Origin: Agapetus fuscipes
Lineage: Eukaryota > Arthropoda > Insecta > Trichoptera > Glossosomatidae
Direction of reading: 5' to 3'
Assembly: GCA_951799405.1 (NCBI GenBank)
Contig: OX637332.1
Location: 7,941,001-8,005,000 of the forward strand
Length of the DNA stretch: 64,000 bases
Position numbers and translations under genes: made by a program. Shown here in pieces: positions 1-11,825 of this stretch (the stretch's first letter is position 1; the number at the start of each line of letters is the position of its first letter). The notes beneath the pieces are model-generated. The model had not been told where the DNA came from. It made no database searches and saw only the letters and a list, made by a program, of their open reading frames with translations.

Positions 1-531
1 GAAACCGCTTTCTGTGCAGAAATACTTTAAATTTCAAAATCTGAAAATAAATGTGTTGTTTAATTATTTCCTTGCATTAATAGAAATTTGTGAATGTTAA
101 TACACTAAAACTACATAATATAATTGTTGAGACTTAATAATACAAGATGTATAATATTATTTAACAATTTGTACCTTGAATAATGCTCTGAAGCTTTGAG
201 ATTTTTTCAAGATGATAAAACAAGTGAACTGTGTTGGTTTTTTCAATGCAGATTGTACCTTTGCTTACTATCTTAACAATGAATCATGTGATCGTTAGAA
301 TGAACTATGCACTGCCATGTAATTGTCATACTTTGAATTCCACTCTACAAAAGAAATAAATTTGTTATTCAATTTTATATGCTTCAATATCTTATTGAAT
401 TTAGCGTTCTTGAATTAAAGCGCTCTTTGAGTACCTAGTAAACGGCCTGCCACTAAACGGCGCTACATAAAATTATCAAATTCTTATTATTAGATTGTAT
501 TCAATATTTAAAATTTCAATGAAATTGTAAC

Positions 532-642
532 AGAGCTATTCACAAAACATTGGATCTATGATCTACGGATCATCGTTTTTTGTATGGAAACTTTACTGTA
601 GGCTGGGGATGAGCCATGGCTTTGCTGTTTGAGAATAACACA
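532..642. mobile_element. Short MITE-like repeat (TTATTCACA ends)
   Basis: The copy starts near GCTATTCACAAAACATTGG and ends in a reversed TTCTCAAACAG/GAGAATAAC end. Its core (GATCATCG, TTGTATGGAAA, GAGCCATGG) recurs at 9429-9540 and, in part, at 63165-63231. Partly palindromic ends and repeated occurrence suggest a non-autonomous DNA element. The superfamily is not identifiable. Confidence 0.4.
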
Positions 643-2758
643 GAAAGAATCTTGGAGTGGATGTCAAATCTTAATATAAATAATCGATCTTCAACAAAGG
701 AGATTGATGGGATGTATTTACACCAAAAACCTTTACAGTTAGCTTGTTTTGACTTTGGCTTTGAATTTCACTACAAATATTTCTAAAAATCACATTACGA
801 AGTAATTTGCAAACTTAAATTTGCATCACAATAATCTAAGGGATGATTTTTCAAGAGCAGGTACTTTTCTGTCAAATACACGTTCTATATCATCAATTCA
901 GGGGAATAACTTAATAATAAATAATGTTAAAAGATATTAAGTTACCAAATGTCATAGTGTAGAGTCTGAAAAAGGTGTATTTTTGGTTAGGCCACTTATG
1001 AATGGATATTAAACCTCCATAATGCACCTTTGCTACACGTCATTGCTTGTTTCTGATCTTTGGCCAAAATGTTCAAGAACATACCAAAAAACTTACATCA
1101 GTAAAAGCAAGTATATTATATTATCTGAGGACTACTCAGACAGGGGCAAAATATAAAGTTATGAATAAATAAATACATGTCAAGGAATATAAAACATCCC
1201 CCTTTTTCTAACAGACCTTGCATGTTAAAGAGCATGATTAAATGAGCTATTTTCTAGGTAAAATAAGTTACTTTCATTGACAGGGTAGCTGACTTTTTTT
1301 TTTAAACAATACTGTACTGAAGGTACTTTTGGATGTTCAGACAGGTCTGATCTGTTGTTTGACAAAGTGAAATTTCTACTTGTTCAGTTCCATTGAAAGA
1401 TCTTCCCTTGAGTTATCAATGAATATAAGTCTTACTGAGATTCTGTCATTATTTGAAAAGAAACAGTCATTTACATGAAAAGAGATCATTGTAAATAAAG
1501 CTAAATCTATAATCATTTGAGATATTAACATTTGATTTATCAATACATTTAAATACAGGAAACGTCAGACTTTTATGTGGATCACTAAACGAGGAAGTTC
1601 ATTAGCCGATATGGAAGAACCATAAAAATTATATTTGTATTGATCTTAAATGTTATAAGTATCCATTGATGTAAGAATAATTACTATTTGAACGTTGTAA
1701 ATTACAATCCCATGTAATTTTTCAAATACTAAATTAGCGGAAAGAAAGATTGAATTTCAACTGAGATTCTAGTCATTGTCTTAACATGTTAACAAATGAA
1801 AATTAAAATCATTTTAAATTTGGATAATAAAGAAATATTTTTGCTCAAAGTTTTTCTTGGTGTATAACTAACATCCTCAGGAGACACTTTTGTAGAGGGT
1901 GTCCAGTTCAGTTCAAGGGTTTCTCTGAAGACATTGACTATGCACTACAAACTATTGAGATGAAAAGCTATTCGTGTAGTACACAATTTTCTAAATTAAT
2001 TTTAATTTAATTTGAAAACATATCAACAAAAACATTTCATCAAACAATAAACAGCACCGACAAAGTACAAACCAAATACAATACCTTACAAGTAGCTGGT
2101 TTGTAAAACATGTTTGTATAAAAAAATATGTCTACCACGCACAGCTACAGTTAGGCTTGGTTTAATCAGTAAAATGTAATCAGAAATTATTTTTACATCA
2201 ATGTATACATGTATCACATATGTACATTAACAAACACAAACTTTGGTCATCATTATCATGTATATAAATGATCAGTTTTTCAATCAAAGCTATTAAATCA
2301 GTGAAAAAACTGATACAAAAACTGGTTATTCATGGGCGTTTTAGTAGGTAATTAATTATAGGGAAATAATTTCACAAAGTAGGTCCAACAAATTTATTCC
2401 GATGGAAGTAGGCTAGAACAAGATGTGCAAGTTCGTATATGAAAAAAGATGGTAGAAAATGTATGAGATGCAAATTTATCCATGACTTAGTTTGCAGCTT
2501 GCAAAACAAAATATATTCAAGAAGTTGTCACATTTGAATATGTTCTTTTGGCACATATAAAAATACTCATACCAGAGATTTTTTTAGCATTTTAAGCATT
2601 GATCTAAATAAAATATATAGATGGAGCATTAGCGTATATATCCGACCCACATCATGTATGCCCTAAATGATAGTGTAAGCCCCATTTGAAATCAGTTGTT
2701 TACCAAGCGTCGGCATATATTATTTATATCGATGATTTTAAGGCTCTGCTGCAATAGG

Positions 2759-2965
2759 AGTTCCTAGACTAAGTTGGTACGAGTTTGACCACGCATACTG
2801 TAAAATTAGGTTCACACTTGACAATGTTAAGCCTGTGTCATGGAAAAGTCACAAGAGTTGCTGAGTTTTTGTTTATTTCATGTTGGGGTTTTCATTTCTG
2901 AGTCCACCTGGAGTGTGTGAAAGAGCAAATTTACAATTTTAATGTTATATTTGCAACTTTAATAA
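2759..2965 (+). repeat. Degenerate LINE-3'-UTR-type repeat copy
   Basis: It begins with a decayed form of the family start (TTCCTAGACTAAGTTGGTA), keeps the block GACCACGCATACTGTAAAA, and ends near TTTGCAACTTTAATA. It belongs to the roughly 250-bp family whose master copy is the 3' UTR of the LINE at 47703-50708. It is old, judging from the many substitutions. Confidence 0.55.
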
Positions 2966-3093
2966 AAGATGAAATATAGACTGCAGCATATTTGTTTGAA
3001 AGTCAAAACAGATTTATCATTTTGGGTAAAAATTGTTTGAGGTCTACATTAGACGGATTTAATTTTATGATATTAGCAAAGTAGTAGCCCTCG

Positions 3094-3178
3094 CAACTAA
3101 GCTACACAAACAGTGTAACTTCTTACCGTATTCTCCCTGAATAGGGTGCATATTGCGAGGTGGGATCTATTTTTAATG
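3094..3178 (-). repeat. 3' fragment of tRNA-derived SINE (family 1)
   Basis: The block CAACTAAGCTACAC, then GTGTAACTTCTT, matches the 3' end of the SINE copies at 44978-45302 and 62056-62380 in the same orientation. The tRNA-like head is missing, so this is a 5'-truncated copy. Confidence 0.5.
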
Positions 3179-4113
3179 CATATCGAACGAATGTGTGTTA
3201 TGAATGCTGGAAATTGATTTTGAAAATATTAAAAAACACTCTCACATTATATTGTTGTAATTTTTTTTCTTAAGACAATCCCATTTAAAGGTCATCTTTG
3301 AATCAAATAGTACATAATCTAAACAAGCACTGGGGGGACGAATTATAGACTTACATAAACAATTATATTTAGTTGGATAGAATTATGTAGAATTACAATG
3401 GGACTTTTTAAGAATGTTGCATTGTGGTATTTTTTAGCTTATAGATAACAGATCAAGTAAAAGTAAATTTAGATGAATTTAAATAAGGAATAAGTATAAA
3501 TTGGTGATAAAATGGTACCTATTTCATAAATTGAGTATGATGATACATATTCAAAAAAATATGGTCTGGATTGGTATATACACTACCAACAAATTTAAAT
3601 ACATTTCTTGCTTATTAATTTATTCCCTCAAGCCACTTATATGCTAATTTTATCGCTTCTTCCCAAAATTTCAAAAGTATGATAAAAAGTTGGGCACTTA
3701 AAATTTTAAAAAAATAATGCAACTACTTGTGCTTTTCAATAAAAACCTGTTATATAATCATAATAATAGTCAAAGAGTAAAGTTAAAATATAATAATGTG
3801 TAACAGTAAAACTTTGCAATTCAGGAAACAGTAAATCTATCAATAATGAATATCATTTTAAAGTGATTATTAAAATTGAAAATGGTTCAATCCTTATATT
3901 TCTCATGGGAACTAAAGAACTTCAAATTTACTCTTCAAATTATCTTCGGATGGCAGCAAATTGAAAGATAATGGAAGATGAGGTAATCATTTAGATCTCA
4001 GAAGGAGAATGCCTGATACTCCAACTTTGAAGTCCATTACCTGAACCTAAGTCGTGGGTTGTCCTCTTTTTGCTAGAACTCAACAAGCCCTGGGCTGGAC
4101 GTCTCATCCCTAC

Positions 4114-4239
4114 GGTAATTCTTACCTACCGAATATCGGCAATATTTGTATGAACACCTGTTAATCTAAGATGGCCGCAAGTGAGCAGCTGATTAGTCTT
4201 CATACAAATATTACCGATATTCGGTAGGTAAGAATTACC
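4114..4239. mobile_element. Palindromic MITE with 41-bp inverted repeats
   Basis: The left arm at 4114-4154 (starts GGTAATTCTTACCTACC) and the right arm at 4199-4239 are inverse complements over 41 bases with one mismatch, separated by 44 bases. It lies about 110 bp downstream of the stop codon of the acyltransferase gene, on the side where that gene's 3' UTR must be. If transcribed, the arms would form a strong RNA hairpin. Outer flanks are only roughly symmetrical and no clean target-site duplication is visible, so the superfamily is open. Confidence 0.65.
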
Positions 4240-4351
4240 AGGGTGATGCGACTTCCAGACCTGGTTTCGCCAGTGGTATCTACCATGGTAGCCATAGTCT
4301 TTCCTACATGATATTTGTATCCAAAGTTTTACTGTGTTCACATTAACACTA

Positions 4352-4947
4352 TTATTGTGTGGCAGAGGTTTGTTTGACAGCGGTGGGTTTAATGATCATT
4401 TTAGCAATAGGCTTGTACACAAAAGACCATGGCATAAACAATATAAAGCCAGAGAAATAAAGTGACTTGTACACCTTCCACCATCTAGCAAAACTCATGA
4501 GACTGAAGGGAATGAGGCAGTAGCCCATAAAGATCACAACATACAATTTCATCACAATGAACGAAATAATTGTGAAGATCTGATTATTGGATATGTTCAA
4601 AAATGTTTGATTCTTATTCAAGATGCTTTCAAATTCCTTTTCAAAGTTGGTGATGACGAATTCCATAAAGAAAAGGATATAGTATCCAGAGTGATAGCCG
4701 TGCCAGACGGCAAGGAAGAGCAAAGCGATTCCTTGACTTGCCTGTCGGCTACCCAGGAAAGCCATTCTCTTGTAGATGTATTGGCCAATCCATGTATTGG
4801 TGTTGATGTTGAAGCAAACAACATGCTGGTAAAACTTAGTGAGACCTTCATAGATGCCCAAGTCAATGTTACGGCAGCCATCCCAGCGAGCCAGGTTGGT
4901 TTCTTTATCTTGACCATTGTAGGCGATTCCAAATGTAATACATGCTC
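4352..4947 (-). CDS. nes: Acyltransferase exon 2 (catalytic half, stop)
   Basis: The acceptor on the minus strand reads TTTTTAG|GAGC. The exon supplies two bases to codon 269, then 197 residues to the stop at 4352. It carries the conserved Asn (NTNTW) and His (WHGYHSG) of the MBOAT active site and three or more C-terminal membrane helices. The intron between the exons is only about 248 bp (4948-5195). Confidence 0.9.
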
Positions 4948-6000
4948 CTAAAAATAAAAGTTATTAAAAAAAGCATTATATATGTTTTCTTTGATGCTTC
5001 GTTGAAAACAAAAAACCAAATGGATTGATACTTGAGAGCAAAATTTAAAAAAAACCTTAAAATTTAAAAGCAATAAAATTGTTGCTTATCTTTATAATAG
5101 TATTTGATTTTATTGTGAGCACTTGTGATATTGTGTATTAAAGTAAATAATCAATCATTTGTTGAACTAGATTAGTAGTATCAAAGTTCACTCACCCTCA
5201 GTAAGAAGCCAGCAAGCCACATATTGGCTGAGGACAATCCTTCCCCACACTCCCAAAATGATATGCTTATTTATGATGGAAGACTGATCGAATTCCTCCG
5301 TCAAGAAGTAGTTATCAGGAAAATAGATGACTCCGATTTGACGAACAGCCAGGTATATCAAACCAATTAAAGCGCGTTTGCTGCCAATCATCAAGGCTGA
5401 CGGTCCTTTAGGATTGTTAAACTTTCCTTGTATGAAGTCCAAATATCGTCGCATAGAAAGCTGGGGTCCCACTAAGAAACTTGCCGGAAAGAATACAAAA
5501 GAGAATATCTGAAGAAAAGTAGGATACTCAGAGAGCGCTGTCAGCCGGTTGCTGACGGAGAGAGATTCCATGGACTTTGTACCATCCCAAAGGTCGAAAG
5601 ACAAGCCAATCAAGCGCAGCACCAGCACGCAATGCGGCAGGGTCCAGTTGATGAAATAAGAGTCCGTTCCGGTGAACCAATAGCCAGCCAGCAGATACGT
5701 CATGTGAAAGAATAGATTGAACAGGACGTTGGCTTTGGAAGGTCCGAGTAAGTGGAGAGCTATGTATGAGCAGACGACTGCTAACACGCTGTGGTAGATG
5801 TCGATGCCGAAGTTGAACACTCCAATGCCGACGCCGCAAAGTGAGAAGAACACATTCTGGAGGAATGGAGCGCTGGTGCTGAGGAATTTACGGTAATACC
5901 ATGACATTGGATACACCATGAAGATTGAAAAAATTATACGAAATGCTGCCTCGGGAGCTCCCACGGCTTCAGCCATTATTTTTATTACGTTGAAATCCAT
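4352..6000 (-). CDS. nes: Lysophospholipid acyltransferase, MBOAT family (LPCAT3/Nessy type), complete
   Basis: Two exons (6000-5196 and 4947-4352) give a 466-residue multi-pass membrane protein, close to the usual 480-500 for this family. MBOAT enzymes of the LPCAT3/LPLAT5 type move polyunsaturated acyl groups from acyl-CoA to lysophospholipids in the ER membrane (Lands cycle). The family's active-site region is intact: FNINTNTW with Asn319, and WHGYHSGYY with the catalytic His around residue 351. The N-terminal part (GAPEAAF, then IFSIFMVYP) aligns with the start of LPCAT3-type proteins, which supports the ATG at 6000; Met9 is an alternative start. The phase-1 intron joins LLTEG to ACITFGIAYNG, as expected for this family. 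No damage is visible. The symbol rests on resemblance to Drosophila nessy. Confidence 0.92.
5196..6000 (-). CDS. nes: Acyltransferase exon 1
   Basis: It encodes residues 1-268 plus the first base of codon 269, and starts at the ATG ending at 6000. It holds several hydrophobic helices (for example FRIIFSIFMVYP and LGVWGRIVLSQYVACWLL) and the MBOAT-like stretch FFPASFLVGPQLSMRRY. The donor on the minus strand reads GAGG|GTGAGT, phase 1; reading through would hit a stop two codons later. Confidence 0.9.
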
Positions 6001-6325
6001 TTTGGAGATTCTTTTAGCAACGTCAACACTTAACTGTACTTCTAAACTAAACCAAATTTCGCGTTTGTTGTCAATAAAAAATGTACCCCACCACGAAGTA
6101 ACCCGAGCGAAGATGGCTTCCGGCCAGCCTTGATGTCAATGCTGTAAACGAGAAATCCTGTCAAATAGGGAAATTCAAACAAATTTTATTTGTCACTTTT
6201 GGCGCGAAACTTGCAATCTTAATTATTTCTTCGAAAGCAAACATCACAGGTTTATATCACGGTGTTAACTTAGCAACTAGCAACCAATAACGAAATATTA
6301 GCAAATCTAGTCAGCCAGTCATGAC
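6001..6325. promoter_or_regulatory. Probable 5' UTR and promoter of the acyltransferase gene
   Basis: This stretch lies directly upstream of the acyltransferase start on the minus strand and contains no other gene or recognisable repeat. No TATA box or initiator stands out, so the role is inferred from position only. Confidence 0.3.
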
Positions 6326-7079
6326 TAGAGGTACGGAATTTTCGCATTTACGAAATAGATGCGATAAATGCGAAATTTTGAAATAATTTCCAATAAATGC
6401 GAAATATATAGATTTGTGTTTTTTTTTGCGAAAAAACCGAAAAAACAGTTCAATCGAATATTTTTGCAAGAGTGTGGCTTTTTACTTGCGCGCGCATCGT
6501 TTTTTTTTCGCGCATTTTCAAAGCACTTGCACAAAATGAGCTGATTGATGGGTACACTAACTTTCATAGGTTGATCCTTCAATCAATTAATAGCTAAACG
6601 AACGTCCTGACGTGAAAGATATATTGATGGCCACTAAATGTTGCTTCCCATCTTTTGCTGAGGCATTACAAAGCTTATGGAGCCCAACAAACAGCGGAGA
6701 CGCAGAACGCTTCTTCAGCAAATACAATGTTGTTCTTCAGATCGTAGATCAACTTTAAAGGAGGCAAATGTTGAAATAACAACAGTGCTAGCATTTGATT
6801 AAGTAATATGTATTTTTTTAAACTTGAAACACTTTATTTCCTTTCTACTTAAATGGTTTTATTTTATAAGTAGATACTTTTTGATGTTTTATAACATCAT
6901 CTTCAGTAAATAAACAAAGCAAACTTTAATTAATGTTTATTTTCATTTATGCTTAATTCAGTGATATATTTTTATTTTATTTTATAAAAATACATATTCA
7001 AAAATGCGAAATTGATACTAAATTTTAATTTTCACTAAAAAATAAATGCGAAAATTTGTTTAGTCATGACGTACCTATG
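6326..7079 (+). mobile_element. hAT transposon remnant
   Basis: The segment 6659-6800 translates in two frames to the hAT C-terminal dimerisation region: FAEALQSLWSPTNSGDAERF then SKYNVVL, and after a frameshift SDRRSTLKEANVEITTVLAF. The ends share TTTTCGCATTTA in inverted orientation. An 8-bp GTCATGAC flanks 6326-7062, fitting a hAT target duplication, but it is itself a palindrome. An alternative right end at 7079 is suggested by AGGTACG at the left against CGTACCT at the right. Only the last part of the transposase survives, so it is inactive. Confidence 0.6.
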
Positions 7080-7157
7080 TTTTTTGCCTAAGTCAAATGT
7101 ACGGACTTCATTGAAAGTAAAAGCCCACCTCACAGTAAAAAAGACTGACATATACAA

Positions 7158-7745
7158 TACTGTATCATCACACGGCCTGGTTTCCAGGGAAAAGGCATAT
7201 AAATATTTTGTAATAGGCTGCCAAGGACGGCAATCCCATATACAAGACTAACGTTTGCTCGCAGAGGAAAAAGTTCCAGATTAAAAAAATTTGGGACCTA
7301 AAATATGATTTCATTCAAACTGTAGCAGTACTTACATATTTAGATCACCTTTACAAAATTTTCCCGTCATTTTCGTATTTTTTTTTTTTATAAGCTTAGT
7401 GGCTTTTATTTTCCTTGAGTTGCAGTACTTACTTGTGCATTTCTGAACAAAATTTATCTCGGGCTGCACGAAGTAAGCACCAATATATGACTTTTGACGC
7501 ATAGAAACACGGGGAAAACGAAAGCGGGAAATTAAAAATATCCCTATATCAATCATGGAGGTAATAATTTTCTTGGATATCGATGAGAGCAATAATAATA
7601 TTGACAAAAACAATGAATAATTTCTTCATTCATTTGTAAAAAAATAACTTTGGCACATGACCTGATATGGAAAAAAAAAATGTGACGTCACCTGGCTGGG
7701 TTGTTAGGAAAAAAAACAAACAAATTTGTTTGTTGCTTATTTTAC
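7158..7745. mobile_element. MITE with CAATATTGTG(A/T)CGTCAC-type ends, long copy
   Basis: Left end ACAATACTGTATCATCACAC, followed by GGGAAAAGGCATA and AATATTTTGTAAT, matches 8852-8925 of the shorter copy. The right end ATGTGACGTCACCTGGCTGG is the inverse. It is a relative of 8852-9141 with a larger interior and no coding potential. Confidence 0.45.
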
Positions 7746-7798
7746 CCGCTGAGAAAAAGATCGTCACTCACATTTGTGCTAAAAAAATATATTTAAAC

Positions 7799-7948
7799 AA
7801 CCAAGCTACACATGCAGTGTAATTTTTTGCCGCTTTCTCGTCGAAGGAGTCGCATGTTTCGAGTGGAACCTATTTCTGCTTATGGAAACGCATTTAATAT
7901 GAATCTAAAATATATTTGCAACTTAGATTATAGATTATATGCAGATAG
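7799..7948. repeat. SINE family 1 3' fragment abutting LINE-type tail
   Basis: 7799-7880 matches the 3' end of the tRNA-derived SINE family 1 (CAAGCTACACATGCAGTGTAA). From about 7885 it switches to the tail of the LINE-3'-UTR repeat, ending TTGCAACTTAGATTATAGAT. It is a composite of two fragments, with no gene. Confidence 0.45.
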
Positions 7949-8108
7949 ATGGATCATATTATTTTACACGGTAGATCCCACCGGGGATTTTTTGTTTCTT
8001 TGTTTGTTTTCAAGTAGGTACATATAGGTTATTTTATCATAAAGTGTACCTACTTATACGTATAGGATGTTTTGCGAGAGAGGCAGAATTTGCACTTTTA
8101 TTAAAGTG

Positions 8109-8735
8109 ATGTTCCCTGACAGGTTTGTATGAGGCTGACCACCCATGCTATAATTAAATGGTTCACTCTGCCGATGTCACCCCTTATGTTCATTTGAGGC
8201 TTGGTTTTTAATTTGTAAGTGCTCATGCGGAAAATGTATTTAATATGAATTTTAAATGTTAATATATCTTTGCAACTTATAAATGTGATTAAATTGATCA
8301 CTTCTGCCAATGCCAACCCGGTTTCAGAGAAATTCGGCAGCAGTTGCAAGGTTTATGCTCATGTGGAATTTGGTTTATTTTGTATGTACACATGCAGCAT
8401 ATATAAGCGCGAAAGTGCATATGCCTACTTGTGGGCATGCATTAAATATGAGTCTTAAATATCAATATGTCTTCGCAACTTAGATTATAGATGAGTTTGT
8501 ATGGTAAAATTCCTTGACTGATAAATTGGTATGAGGCTAATAACTCATACTACTTACTTACACTGCTATAAATAATAGCAGGTATAAATTTGCCTATGCC
8601 ACTCCTGCTTCAATAAAGGTGGCGTGAGTTGCAGGATTCGTGAGTCCGTGTGGGGTTTCCTTTGAAAGTAAACATGCAGCGTATGTACGCGCGAGCTCAC
8701 TCGATTATGTATCCTCGGGCTTGGCTATTTTTATT
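8109..8735 (+). repeat. Three adjacent copies of the LINE-3'-UTR-type repeat
   Basis: Copy one (about 8109-8280) starts TTCCCTGACAGGTTTGTATG and has an internal deletion. Copy two (about 8285-8495) lacks its first 40 bases and ends AACTTAGATTATAGATGAG. Copy three (about 8508-8735) starts ATTCCTTGACTGATAAATTG and is degenerate. All lie in the same orientation, so this is a head-to-tail cluster, either from repeated insertion into the tail or from duplication. Confidence 0.6.
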
Positions 8736-8851
8736 TTTTATGTAAAGCCCTTTCAAAGATAGATTTGAGTCGCATAAAATCAAAGGCGGTAAGCTAGGAT
8801 TTTTTTTTAAATGTTGATGAGCAAGAAAATATCACATTAATTTTTAGGTAC

Positions 8852-9141
8852 GAGAATATTGTGTCGTCACGTGGCCGGGTCGCTAGGGAAAAGGCATACA
8901 AATATTTTGTTATCGGTTGCTAAGGACGTTTGCTCGCCAGTCAAAATAGTTCCAAATTGAAAAAAAAATCCGACCTTATTATATTATGCTAAAAACACTT
9001 ACTAGAAGGGACTCAAGATATTTTTTAATTCGGAATTTTTTTCTAAACAAGCCGACGTCACTAACGTTCTTAGCGAACAATCGCTAAATATTTATTTGAT
9101 TTTTCCTGGCAACCCGGCATGGTGACGTCACAATATTTTCT
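8852..9141. mobile_element. MITE with about 40-bp inverted repeats
   Basis: The left end AGAATATTGTGTCGTCACGT and the right end GGTGACGTCACAATATTTTC are imperfect inverse complements. The symmetry continues inward through GGCCGGGTCGCTAGG against CCTGGCAACCCGGC. It is about 290 bp long and related to 7158-7745. No transposase is encoded. Confidence 0.6.
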
Positions 9142-9428
9142 TTGTTAATTCGTGTGCTGAGTCCAATACCAGTTTTTCTTCTTTAGGGCTCAATCCCCCT
9201 TGAACACACTGTATATTCTGTGCATTTCAAATTATGCAACAAGCCGAGATATTCATACAATTTACATGCGAGTGATTTCAGGTCAAGAAGCAACATTTTG
9301 ATGGATACTCTTCGTTGTGAGATGAAATGGACTGGTCGACACACAGCGCACGCCTCATTGGGCAGTGTTCTTCTATGCAGGCCCTTGTTGCATCCTGTGC
9401 AAGTACTGTATGAACTAGATTCTTCTCG

Positions 9429-9540
9429 GATTATTCACAACACGTTTGATCCGTAGCTAATCCATGGATCATCGCTTTTTTGTATGGAAATTTCACGTCA
9501 GATGGCGGATGAACCATGGATTCACTGTGTGTGAATAACA
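9429..9540. mobile_element. Short MITE-like repeat (TTATTCACA ends), second copy
   Basis: GATTATTCACAACACGTTTG at the left opposes GTGTGTGAATAACACC at the right, an imperfect inverted pair about 110 bp apart. The interior GGATCATCGCTTTTTTGTAT matches the copy at 532-642. Confidence 0.5.
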
Positions 9541-9614
9541 CCGTTCGAGTCTATCTGTAGTCCATAATCTTCATTGTAAAGATACCTTGGTAAGGTTGTC
9601 CACTCTTCTGCTAT

Positions 9615-11425
9615 TAATATTTTTACTTTATAGCAGTCCGAAGGAACTATAAAGTATTGTAATCGTTCGAAAAAAAAGGTTTTCAGCGGAAATGAGTTGT
9701 CCTGCACCAGGACATGCAAAAACCCAAATTTTTCGAACCTGTCCATCCGTCCGTATGTATGTATGTATGTTTGTCCCAGCCGAAACTACTGATCGCAGAG
9801 ACACCAATTTTTGGATTTAGAGAATTGACAACCACAGATTTTGATGGGCCGACCAGCATGGCACCAACCTAAAATTCAAGATGGCTGCCCTACAAAAAAA
9901 ACATAAAATTGCACTTTTCTCAAAAACGGCTCTAACGATTGGGTTGCCATATGAAAGAAAAAAACGATTGTAATTTTCTCGGAAATGGTTAGTTGAAAAA
10001 AAAACAATGTTCTACAATATTACGCGCAATATAAATTTCTACAAAAAATTAAACAATACTTAAAAAAAAATAACCTAACGCGATAACAATACGCGATCTC
10101 AAATTTTTTATCGTTGTAAAACTTTTTTTAAGTTAACAAGAAAGAAAAATTAAATATACTTTTTTACAAAAAAAATTTTTTTCACTATTTGGAGAATTCA
10201 AGAGGGCTTCCAAAGAGCTGCAAATTTCAAATGCGATTTTCTCAAAAACGGCTCCAACGATTTTTTTTTAATTTTCAGTATGGAAATTGCTTGATACATT
10301 CTTACCAAATTTAGTTATGGCAACATTTTTGCTAATCTGCGTCTATGAGTTGCCATATGAAAAAAATAAACAATTGTGATTTTCTCAGAAGTGACAGCGT
10401 TGACAAAAAAGATATTTTGTACAATATTATACGTAACATCAAATTCTATATAAAAATTAAATAAAAAATTTGAAAATAAAAACATAAAGGGCCGTTTACA
10501 TGATATCAAAAATTGAAATTAAAAGGCTACAAAAACCCATCAGAACGCAAAAAACTTTTATGTTTCTTAACTTTATCTGAAAAATCTTTGTTATCACTAT
10601 AATTCAAAGTGAAACATTTTTAAAATTTTAGAAAATTCAAGATGGCTTCCGAACAGCTGAATGTTTCAAATGAGATTTGCTCAAAAACGGCTCCTACGAT
10701 TTTCTTTATTTTTTTTGCATAATCGTCATTATAATAGTTCTATTTAACAACAATAACCATTGCCTAATAATTTTCTTTGTTTTGGGGGTTGCCATACAAG
10801 AGAAAAAAAAATTAAAATTTCTCAGCAGAGAAAGGGTTAACTAAAGAATATTGTTCCAAAATTTAAAAGCTCTTATATAAACCTACATAGATTATTTATT
10901 ACTTTTTTCAAAAAAATATCATAAAGTATAGCCACCATACAAAGTGACAAATTTCCATACAAAAAAAAAATGTAATATTTATGGTAGCAAAACGTCTAAT
11001 ACCCATAAATAAACCTACATTACAATTCGCCCAAACAAGGGTTATGTAACAACAATAACCATTGCCTCATAATACTCTTTGTTTTGGGGGTTGCGATACA
11101 TTGAGAAAACAATAATTTCAAATTTCTCGGCAGAGAACGGGTTAACTAAAAAATAATGTTCTACAATTAAAAAGCTCACATTTACCATTACTTTTTTCAA
11201 AAAAATATTAAAAAGTGTAGCCACCATACAAAGTGACAAATTTCCATACAAAAAATAATTGTAATATTCTTGGTACTAAAACGCCTAATATAAAATACTA
11301 GGCTGCGAGTCTTAAAATTTAGTAAGTAGGTACCCATAATAATCAATCATAACTTTACAAATATTAATGAAAAGTAAACCCACCAAACCAAGTGTTAGTT
11401 TGATACAAACGGGATCAATGATAAT
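9615..11425 (-). repeat. Long non-coding repeat, partner of 19661-20880, with internal tandem duplication
   Basis: Blocks such as TCAAAAACGGCTCCAACGAT, TGTCCTGCACCAGGACATGC and ACCATACAAAGTGACAAATT recur in inverted orientation at 19661-20880. Inside, a unit beginning AACAACAATAACCATTGCCT at 10746 restarts at 11048, a period near 302 bp, so this copy is longer. There is no ORF of note and no recognisable terminal structure. It may be a non-autonomous transposon of unknown class. Confidence 0.5.
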
Positions 11426-11825
11426 ACTGCAAAATAAATATTACTTCAAAAGATTAGCTTCATTACTTACATACAACTAAATGTTTTGTTATGAAAATTG
11501 ACTATGACCTTAACATGACCGTATTTTATGCTATAAAGCCATGTGCAGTTCACTGTACAATTTATTTTCGACTTATTGTAAGCATCGCATTTTTCTTATT
11601 TTTCTTCGTTTTTGATGTAGATATGTTTGACTTTTTCTTCATTTAGTTCTTTCGAGAAAAGCCTTTCTGGATCCCGAGTACAAAACATCGCGTAAACTCA
11701 ACCTGATTGCGTAAATCGAAAAAAAATGAAAGCTAAATCACTCTTTAGAAGTGCCATCGTAGGTATATTACATACATTTATGATTTACGCAATCGAGTGA
11801 GATTTACGTAATATTTTATACTCCA

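Larger units (their letters stand above)
1..4113. other. Non-coding, repeat-bearing flank
   Basis: No convincing coding exon was found here. AATAAA motifs near 47 and 352 could be poly(A) signals of a gene lying to the left on the plus strand, but nothing else supports that. Recognisable pieces are a roughly 110-bp MITE-like repeat near 532-642, a degenerate copy of the LINE-3'-UTR repeat near 2759-2965, and a 3' fragment of a tRNA-derived SINE near 3094-3178. The remainder is AT-rich sequence with no assigned role. Confidence 0.5.

Noticed and set aside
6325..6582. 85-codon minus-strand ORF
   Set aside because: It lies within the hAT remnant, opposite to the surviving transposase piece, with no motif.
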